DNA from: Muscardinus avellanarius
Taxonomy: Eukaryota; Chordata; Mammalia; Rodentia; Gliridae
Reading direction: 5' to 3'
DNA: 64,000 nt
Assembly (NCBI GenBank): GCA_963383645.1
Contig: OY726558.1
Span: 184,071,634-184,135,633 of the forward strand
Below the pieces are notes generated by a model. It was not told the origin of the DNA. It did not search any database and worked only from the letters and a program-made list of their open reading frames with translations. Positions 56,421-64,000 of the stretch are shown here, one piece after another. Position numbers and translations under genes: made by a program. The first letter of the stretch is position 1. Each line of letters begins with the position of its first letter.

Positions 56421-57942
56421 ACTGTGTAATGCACAGAGGTACACTTAGTTTTGAGAATATCAAGGGAAGTTCTAAACTTTGTATTCCCCTCTCCAGAAAA
56501 TGGTTATTTGTTTAATGATGTAAGTATGTCTAGGAAGTTTGATTGACTGTCTCTTGAAGCCCAGACTTTTAAACAGCCTAGATTGTACCTTGGTGAGATG
56601 TGCACACTTGTTATGAGGCATCCAACACATCTTTGAGCAAATATATATATGTATATATACAAGGTTTAAACATATGTTTAAATATATATACACTTATATA
56701 AATGTGTAAATGTGTGTATATATTAAAGGGCTATATGTGTTTGTTAGTGTGTGTGTATTTAAGAGCAACCACCATGTTCACATCTCAGAGTTTCAACAGA
56801 AAGAGAAATGCTCAAATACAAGTACACTGAAAGTTAGAAACAGTCTTCTCACTGCTGAGAAACATTCTTGGCTGTTTGGAATGCAGGTCTAGGGAGGCCA
56901 TTCATCTGGAGAGAAGCAGTCGCTTTTCTTTCTTCAATTACTGCTCATCTGTATTGAGTAAGCAAATGTCTGGTCTGAAACAAAGCAAATAGAACTGAGC
57001 TGGGGATTTCCCAGATTCTGAGACAAGTTGGTGAAGTAAATACATCATAACCTGTGCAGAAATACCTAGAAAATATGTTTATTTACCTGGTTATTTCATA
57101 CTTAAAAGAAAGAGTGATTAGCTACATTTCTTACATCAAGCTTTGGCGTACACAGGAAATTTGTTATTTGATGCAAAGTGGGGAACAGCTCAATAGAATT
57201 GGTCAAGTGCCTTCACTTTTTGCGTCTTGCCATCATATCCCAGCCCTTCAGAATGCCCCAGGGCTCCCTACAAAGCACCAGCATCCCGCTGTACCTTCCC
57301 ATCTCCTTCTAGGCTCATGGGCTTTCTCAATACTGACTCTAACTATCTGCACAGATAACTCTAACTCCTGCACAGAACCCTCTTTGCTGGCTCCACCATC
57401 TGGTTGAGGTCTATGCTCAGAGTAGCCTTTTTTTCTATCATACAAATTGATCTTGAAACTATTAAACTGTTCCTTGATTATTTCTTCTTCTAATTACTAT
57501 TATTATTTTTCTATTATCTGGTGCTGTTGCTGATTTCATTGACTTAATGCTTACATGATTTGAGATATCAAAGGGTCTCTCCCTTTCTAAATGTCCATGC
57601 CATTTTAATACCAGTGTTATAGTGTTACTTGATCATAGAATATGAGCGGTAGAAGGACTGTGGATATTGATTATATGCTTACATTGTCCATGAGAAAACA
57701 AAGCTCAGAAAAAGTTAACTCATTAATCCATGCCCTCTCAGAAGGTTAGCATTATGGCAGACTAAAAGTCTTAACCTATCAATTACTTTTATGGGGCTCT
57801 TTCTTCCTGTTCTTACATATTGGCTAACTAAAAACATGGAATTTTAAATCATTCTAGAGCTTTAAGTCATATCTGTACTATAATATTTCTTATGCAGTAT
57901 TATAATAAATAGTAGGCCCCAAGTACATATTTATTGTTTGTA
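56421..57942. other. Unique sequence, one GC-richer open patch
   Basis: 57054-57407 opens for 117 codons on plus and 57248-57445 for 65 codons on minus. Its right half is GC-richer than its surroundings. No known domain in either strand. Short AT/GT runs lie at 56641-56760. Confidence 0.4.
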
Positions 57943-57958
57943 ACTTTCACATTTTTTC

Positions 57959-58158
57959 TGGTACTGAGGATTGAACCCAGGGCCATTCTACCCCTGAGCT
58001 ATACCCTCAGCCCTATTTTTTATTCTTTATTTTGAAACAGTAACTTACTAAGTTGCAGAGAACCTCAGTTAATACCTGAGGCTGGCTGTGAAACTTCAAT
58101 CCTTCTGTCTCAGCCTCCCAAGTACTGGGATTACAAATGTGCACCACCATGCCTGGCT
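57959..58158 (-). mobile_element. B1-dID SINE, older subfamily
   Basis: Antisense dimer. Target duplication GTAACTTTCACATTT before and GTAACTTCCACATTT after (58159-58173). Confidence 0.94.
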
Positions 58159-58259
58159 GTAACTTCCACATTTAAGATGAAACTTTATATATCTCTTGAA
58201 AAGATCTCATTTATGATAACCAGAAAAGAAGGAATGCATATAGGAGTCAGTTGGATATC

Positions 58260-58493
58260 ATCTTTTTTTCTTTGTGTGTGTGTGTTGGGGGGGGGTAACT
58301 GGGGATGGAACCAAGGGCCATTCTACCTCTGAGCTACACCCCCAGCCCTACTTTTTAGTCTTTATTATTTGAAATAGGGCCTCACTGAGTTGTGAAGGGC
58401 CTTGTTAAGTAGCTAAAGCTGTCAGGGAACTGTGATCCTCCAATCTCAGTCTCCAAATGTTGGGATTACAAGTGTGCGCCACCATGCCTGGCC
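58260..58493 (-). mobile_element. B1-dID SINE with GT/G tract
   Basis: TGTGTGTGTGTTGGGGGGGG precedes the ID half. Target duplication TAGGAGTCAGTTGGATATC at 58241-58259, TAGGAGTTAGTTGTATC at 58494-58510. Confidence 0.93.
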
Positions 58494-58687
58494 TAGGAGT
58501 TAGTTGTATCACAACACCCCCCAAAATAGTTATTTCCAAATCCAAATGTTATTACTGTGTTGTAATACTTTATATGACAGGAAGAACAAGGTAGGTGCTT
58601 CAACTAGTGACCCATGCTTAAATATTGAAACTGGTTTTTCAAAGTTTGATTACCCAGTTTGTTTGTTTTTTTGAGTGTTGTTTTTAA

Positions 58688-58707
58688 GTGTGTGTGTGTG
58701 TGTGTGT

Positions 58708-58750
<43 letters not shown>
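58688..58750. repeat. (TG)n microsatellite, ~62 bp
   Basis: TG run with one TGAG interruption. Confidence 0.99.
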
Positions 58751-58751
58751 G

Positions 58752-59268
58752 TAGAAATTAGTCCTCAATCAGAGGAGTAGCTGGCAAAGATTTTCTCCCA
58801 TTCTGTAAGCTTTCTCTTCAGACTCTTGTTTACTTTGCTGAACAAAAGCTTTTTAATGTAATGCCATCCTGTCTATGATTCTTTTTGTTATTTCCTGAGC
58901 ATTGGGGATCTTATTAAAGAAGCATCTTTTAGCACTTATTTGGGGGATCTTTGGTCTATGTTGTCTTCTAGTAATTACAGTCTCCTACAAATTAGACTAT
59001 TTCTAGGTCTTTTATCCATCTTGGGTTGACTATTGTACAGGATAAGAGGTTGGGGTCTGGGTCTAATCCATTTTTCTGGATAACCAGTTTTCCTGGCATA
59101 ATTTGTTGAAAAGACTTTTTTCCAACATGTATTTTTGATGCCTTTGTCAAAAATTAGCTAGCTATCTGTGTGAGAATTTGTTTCTGTATATTCTATTATA
59201 TCCTACTGGTCTACATGTTTGTTTTTGTGCCAACACCATACTTTTTATTGCTATAGCTAAGATAAGGT
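58752..59268 (-). mobile_element. Old L1 ORF2 fragment, antisense
   Basis: TTTTCTCCCATTCTGTAAGC, TTTGCTGAACAAAAGCTTTT, TTATCCATCTTGGGTTGACT, CCAGTTTTCCTGGCATAATT, TACATGTTTGTTTTTGTGCC: antisense ORF2 landmarks in the order seen in old mammalian L1s. Confidence 0.85.
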
Positions 59269-59507
59269 ATTTTAAAGATACCAAAATTGATAATAAGTAT
59301 GAATTAATATGAATAGTCCAGTGAACATTTAAGAACTATCAAAAATGACTTAAAGAATTCAATAAATCATAGGCTAATATAAAACTGGAAGGAATTTGGG
59401 TCCGTAATACCTTTTAAAAAGTTAATTTTTTTTAAATGAGCCAAGTCATTCAGCCTAGTCAGTTTATGATTAAATCATAAAGTAATTTTAAGGATTACTT
59501 TTGTCTG

Positions 59508-59715
59508 TATGTATGGTACTGGGGATAGAACCCAGGGGCCTTCTATCTCCAGGCTACACTCCCAGACCTATTTATTATATTTTATCTGGAAAGAGGGTCT
59601 CAATAAGTTGCTGAGAGCCTCACTAAGTAGCAGAGGCTAGCTTCAAACCTGCATGATCCTCCTATCTCAGCCTTCCAAGTACTGGGATTACAAGTGTGCA
59701 CCACCATTCCTGTCT
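59508..59715 (-). mobile_element. B1-dID SINE, intermediate subfamily
   Basis: ATGGTACTGGGGATAGAACC ID half; CAAGTGTGCACCACCATTCC at the B1 end. Last lineage-specific repeat of the window. Confidence 0.92.
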
Positions 59716-60147
59716 TTACTTTAAAATTAAGGTTTTTAATTAAGGGTTAGTTTTAATTATATGGAATATATAGAGAGAGACAGAGTTAGGTCTACTTTAC
59801 AATTATGATATTAAGATTTTTTCTGATATGCTAAATAAATTATTACTTTACAAAATATTGCATGAGATTTCAACTTACATTTTATAAAATAGCTGAACAT
59901 GATATGACTCTCAACTACATTATCTAATTCCCTTCTGTAAAACTTATTGCTGTATTATAGTTGTACATGATAGCAAAACTCATAGTGATAGGTCATTTAA
60001 GCATATGACTTTATTTGGTCTCTTTCCTTTCTTTTATATAATATGATTAGATATACTCCTAAAATATCTAGGAATAGAATAAAGACATTTCTGAGAAGAG
60101 GAGTGGACACTTGAACACTAGTAATAGCAGCATAATATGCAAAGATA

Positions 60148-60738
60148 ATGTATTTGACCAACCTCACCTTACCTCTCTATTTAGCATCCTCCTCCCTGGA
60201 ACTGTTCAGCAGTAGAGTTCTCGTTTCAATCATCTCAATATTACATTTAAAAAAAGAAAATAGAAGATACATTATTTTTATTACTATAGGTCTGAAACAC
60301 AATCTGATTTCAACTTCAGCGTGTAGAAAGAACGTTCAACTAGCATGTGTGCATAAATACCAAAATTCATATGTATTAAAAGGACTTTGGGGAACTTCGC
60401 TTGGCCCTCCAGATGTATGGGTTTGGAAGTGCATATGTATTCTTATCAACCACAATAAGCGCACTAATCCTGGGGAGAGGAGGCACATTTCTTTGATGAG
60501 AGATTCAAATGAAAGGCTTGATTTGCAAATGGGAGTCTTCTTTCCTGAGCTTGTTTCAGAGGATCTAAAAGACAGAGACAAACTGTCACGTGATTGGAAA
60601 CACAATGAGTCATCCCCTACAGCTGGTTGGTACTCTGCCTTCAGTGGCAGCCAAGTTTTATTGGGACAAAATAAGGACATTTTTCTCAGCCAGAATATAG
60701 AAAAAGATATTTATATGAGATCCAAAAGTAAGTTCTGA
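60148..60738 (+). other. 196-codon open frame, coding status doubtful
   Basis: Longest open frame in the window. It starts at the ATG at 60148 (in-frame stop TAA at 60133) and stops at 60736. I recognise no domain, signal peptide or family. The first ~70 residues look like translated AT-rich DNA; the part around residues 108-155 is more polar and protein-like. A 114-codon frame is open on the opposite strand (60336-60680), which weakens the coding case. No splice or promoter context identified. It may be a chance frame over a conserved non-coding element, an exon of a non-coding RNA, or an unrecognised gene fragment. Confidence 0.2.
60585..60625. promoter_or_regulatory. Cluster of transcription-factor motifs
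   Basis: GTCACGTGAT (E-box/CLEAR-like) at 60585-60594, inverted CCAAT (ATTGG) at 60593-60597, AP-1 TGAGTCA at 60606-60612 and E-box CAGCTG at 60620-60625. Four recognised sites in 41 bp. Function is inferred. Confidence 0.3.
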
Positions 60739-61174
60739 AGGGAGAATTAGAAATATGTTCTTTGTAAACAAACTCATCTGCCATTGTCTATTTTCTTATT
60801 TATTCTTATTTTGTATTTACAATCAAATTTTAACAGACTTTAAATATACAAGGCTTTATGAGCACTGTTAAAGAGAATCAATGAAAGTGTTTTGGTCCAT
60901 TGTGGAGGTTAAATTTGCATGCAGGTGTCATTTTCCGGGGCATCTCTTTCCAAGTACCAGAAAAGAAAAGAACACGTGAAGGTCCTTTGGTTACTCTATA
61001 GATATGCCATCCAACACTGGAACATTGGACATGTTTGATTGTGTTTGTAACGGAGTTATATTCAAACTAGAACAAGAAAACCTAGATGATTGACGGGTAG
61101 ATTTATTTACTAAAAATGAATAACTGGGCAAATTTCAAGAAGTTATAGGTGCTAATGAAGTTTACTTTTCAGCA

Positions 61175-61405
61175 ATGATAAACAATTCTATGAGTATTGA
61201 GTTAGGCAAAAAAAACTACAGTTGTGAAGATTTGTGCAACTGCCCATGTATGTTTGGACACAGTGAAGAAGCTCAGACGTTTATTTGCTTGATCCAGGAT
61301 GAGATTCCAAATACAGGCTTGGAAGGTGAAATTCTTGCTCACCTATGCCGACTTTACCCACAAGGAAATTATTTTTCTACAGTGTACAATGCAGAAATAT
61401 TTTGA
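61175..61405 (+). other. 76-codon open frame of unknown nature
   Basis: Encodes a mixed-composition peptide with CEDLCNCPCMFGHSEEAQ and ends at TGA 61403. Unlike most frames here it is not dominated by F/L/I/K, but no family is recognised and no exon borders are clear. Confidence 0.12.
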
Positions 61406-61589
61406 TAGCATATTTATTCAATCACGATTTTTTTCCTCTGACTTAGCTTCCAAGTAATTGTGACTCTTAGCTGTTTGTTAGCATGACTGAAATCAGAGGT
61501 GATGTTTAAAGAAAGTTAATATGTATGTATATGGAAGAATATTTTGTTCTGAGAATTAGGATTTGCGGTTCTATAAAATCAGAATAAAA

Positions 61590-61700
61590 ACTCTGTGCAT
61601 ATTACTTTCTCTTTGTGTGATCTTGGGTAAACTACATATTCCTTACTTATCTCATTGTTTTCATTCATAAGATGAATATAATTATATAATTCCACCTTCC
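61590..61700 (+). mobile_element. MIR relic, sense
   Basis: TGTGTGATCTTGGGTAAACT, ACTTATCTCATTGTTTTCAT, AAGATGAATATAATTATA correspond to the MIR core. Confidence 0.65.
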
Positions 61701-62094
61701 TTTCATGTATATCCTCATGACTTTCGGGGAATATTTATTGTCCAGGAAGCTTAAAGATATTAATTTGGAAAAGTCAGGCCAGAGAAATGGTTGTGATAAT
61801 TAACTAAGATACCCTATGTGACTAAGCTCATGTATAGTTTCTCATGAAAAACTGAGGCCCTTCCTTGTTATAGAAAGCTGTATGATTGGGCTCTAGGGGA
61901 ATTCTATATATATAAAAGGACCAAGTACCTCTTAACAGTTTTTCAAATCATACAAGTTGTTCAAGATGTTAGGTGAATAGGGCCAATGGATTCAGACTGT
62001 TCAATGTATGAAATGTTTAACATATATTTAATATTTTGTCTAGAAATGATGTGACTTTGTTTATGTTTGGTTAGTCATAAAAATGTAGAATCCT

Positions 62095-62420
62095 TTCCTA
62101 GGGTGTTAGTGAGGCACATCCTGTGAGTGGAAGCATTTCAGACATTATCAAGTTGGTATTAATTGTAACGTGAGTCACGATGCTATATCTGAGGACTCTC
62201 CAATTTTGCTAATGGCATACTTAATTGACAATATAATCACGACGCTGAAAGGTGTGAAATTAAAATCCTAAGAAGCATGTAAAATAATAGTGAAATTCTG
62301 AGGCTCTGTGTGAACATGGCAGTTTAATTGGATAGCACCTTATTCATGATTGGCTTTTCATATCTCAACAGTTTTGGTTGGTATCAAATGGAAAACTTGA
62401 TCTAACAAACTAATAGCCAT
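62095..62420. promoter_or_regulatory. Candidate conserved non-coding element
   Basis: Repeat-free; keeps several CpGs in AT-rich DNA (AACGTGAGTCACGATGC at 62167-62183 with an AP-1 TGAGTCA core; ATCACGACGCTG near 62236). TAATTGACA, TTTAATTGGATAG and CTAATGGCAT supply homeodomain-like cores. Conservation not tested. Confidence 0.35.
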
Positions 62421-63289
62421 TTGGCTACTTAAGAAAAACTGTCAAAAGTAGACAGTGATGAAATTTCTAAAAAAATTCATAAAGTAGAAGAATACAACCA
62501 TACTTTATCTATAGAGTTTAAGGTGTTTGGTCTAGAAATCACATATTTTCTTGTATTTTCTTGATCTTTATCATATCAAAAATATTAATGATATTTTATT
62601 ATATTTTACATTTGGTATTATTACTACTAACTCAATACCTTTCAATTACAAAGTTAATGTTACTGACCAATGACTTCAAGGGAGATGTAAGGTTGGAATT
62701 TTGTGTTTGGGGAAGATTGGATTGCAAAGCTTTATTTACATTCTGTCATGGTATTTTTCCCCAGATCCACTGTTGTGAGCTAGTTCTTATGTTTGACATA
62801 GAACTTGGTAACTAGATACATGTTGCTTCACCATATAACATACTCAAATCAAAACTGTGTCTGATGTGTTAGCCAAATGACCTTTCTAAAACAAATAATT
62901 TCCATAAGCAATATTACTTATATTTCTAACAAATTAGGTTTATTTTTTTCAAATTATAAATTACTGACTTATTTAAACTAATAGTACTATTTAAAATTAT
63001 ATCTTCTTTGAATCATGCTATTGAGTAGAAGGATATGAATATTTAAATTTTACAATATAGCTTAAAATAGCTGTGTAATTCTGATAAGGACTGATAGAAA
63101 TTTGCACATTGAACTTTCAGATTCCCTTCTGAAATTTATTCTATCATCATAATGCAGTAAAATCACTGCTTTGTTGCATTAAAAAAGTACATGCTTATTA
63201 GCCAAATGGCCAGTAGAAAATATCCAATGTAATCAGGAAAATATTAACATGAGATATTTTGCCTAAGCCTGTATATCACTTGAACTTCC

Positions 63290-63760
63290 TTTGAACTCTG
63301 TGCACTGCTTGTGCTATTTATGACAGAAAAAGGCATTGCTCAGAAAGTATTGGGTTTGCCTTTGAAGCAGTACCAGGAGACCATTGACAAAAGGCAGGGC
63401 TGAGATTAGATGAGGAAGGTTATTGTCTTGCTATAGTCCCAGAGCTATGTGAAATGTCAGCTAATTGAAAATGGTAATTATCCTATATAACAACACAAAC
63501 TGTTTCATTCTAGGATATGTGTTGCTTTTAAATTAATAGCCATTGATCTTCTGGTTTTTCACAGTTCTTCTCTGTCCCTTTGTCAAATTATCTAGCCATC
63601 AGTCCTTGGGACAAAACCCATTTCACCATTTTTATTGACCATGGTTTAATGAGTGACCTGGCCTTCCTGTTTGGATAGATTGTAATAGGTCCATCCATCT
63701 GAGGGTCTGTCAGCCAGGCTGAGCTGTATAACCTTTATTGTATATTTGGTTTCTGAATAG
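63290..63760. promoter_or_regulatory. Candidate conserved non-coding element
   Basis: Repeat-free, moderate GC. CAGCTAATTGAAAATGG and GGTAATTATCC (63459-63482) are paired homeodomain-like sites. Further right are GACCATGGTTTAATGAG (63638) and CTGTCAGCCAGGCTGAGC (63707). Texture of a developmental enhancer; inference only. Confidence 0.33.
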
Positions 63761-64000
63761 AAAGGTTTAAAAAAAAACCTCAGATAATTGTATTACTGGG
63801 GCTATCTGCATTTCTTTCAGATACTGGTTGGGAGGAGTCATATTAATCACAGTAGTAATAGATCTTCAAATTATGACTTACTGAGAAGAGCCATCCCTTG
63901 TGAGATTAATAATATATATTCAAAATGCTTGGCTTGCTTCTAATGGGCAGTACTTCATACCAAATGGCTTTGAGGGAAGTATGTAGAGTATAATTTTTCA

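Larger units (their letters stand above)
59716..64000. other. 4.3 kb nearly free of transposons
   Basis: No SINE or L1 after 59715; only a MIR-like relic at 61590-61700. Elsewhere SINEs occur about every 2 kb. Sub-intervals of interest are listed separately. Confidence 0.55.

Overview
The window reads as a gene-poor, AT-rich stretch of a mammalian nuclear genome. The best lineage call is a rodent of the squirrel-related group (Sciuridae, Gliridae or Aplodontiidae). About thirty SINE copies share one dimeric design: a 7SL-derived B1-like half joined to a tRNA-derived ID-like half and an A-rich tail (the B1-dID architecture). Solo ID elements, L1 3' ends, and old mammal-wide repeats (MIR, L2, MaLR-type LTRs, a Tigger and a hAT-Charlie relic) are also present. 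I found no convincing protein-coding exon, rRNA, tRNA, CRISPR array or any prokaryotic-type feature. Nearly all open frames are short and lie in repeats or unique AT-rich DNA. Species, chromosome and whether this is intronic or intergenic cannot be told from the sequence alone.

Layout. 0-10 kb: SINEs at 0.65, 1.34, 5.15 and 9.2 kb, a MaLR-type LTR, MIR and L2 relics, an old L1 and a solo ID element. 10-18 kb: an LTR broken by an L1 tail, a SINE-in-SINE nest and several dated SINE insertions. 18.4-22.2 kb: nested antisense L1s, an LTR relic and an antisense L2. 22-33 kb: mostly unique sequence with L1 tails, a GGAA microsatellite and one young SINE at 26.7 kb. 33.3-36.07 kb: the most unusual segment, an antisense L1 3' end followed by GC-rich DNA built from two ~760-bp tandem units, which I interpret as a monomeric L1 5'UTR on an internally deleted element. 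37-47.4 kb: SINEs, a MER5-like and a Tigger-like relic, a long GA tract and a three-level nest (SINE in LTR in L2). 47.7-48.07 kb: a homeodomain/SOX/octamer-rich stretch resembling a conserved enhancer. 49-59.7 kb: clustered L1 tails with rearranged structures, SINEs and microsatellites. 59.7-64 kb: almost free of lineage-specific repeats, containing the longest open frame (196 codons), a tight cluster of transcription-factor motifs, and two further enhancer-like stretches.

There is no gene pathway to describe. The content is transposon history plus a few candidate regulatory islands. Repeat family names come from recognising consensus features by eye, not from a database search; boundaries are exact only where target-site duplications are quoted, and otherwise approximate to about 10-30 bp.
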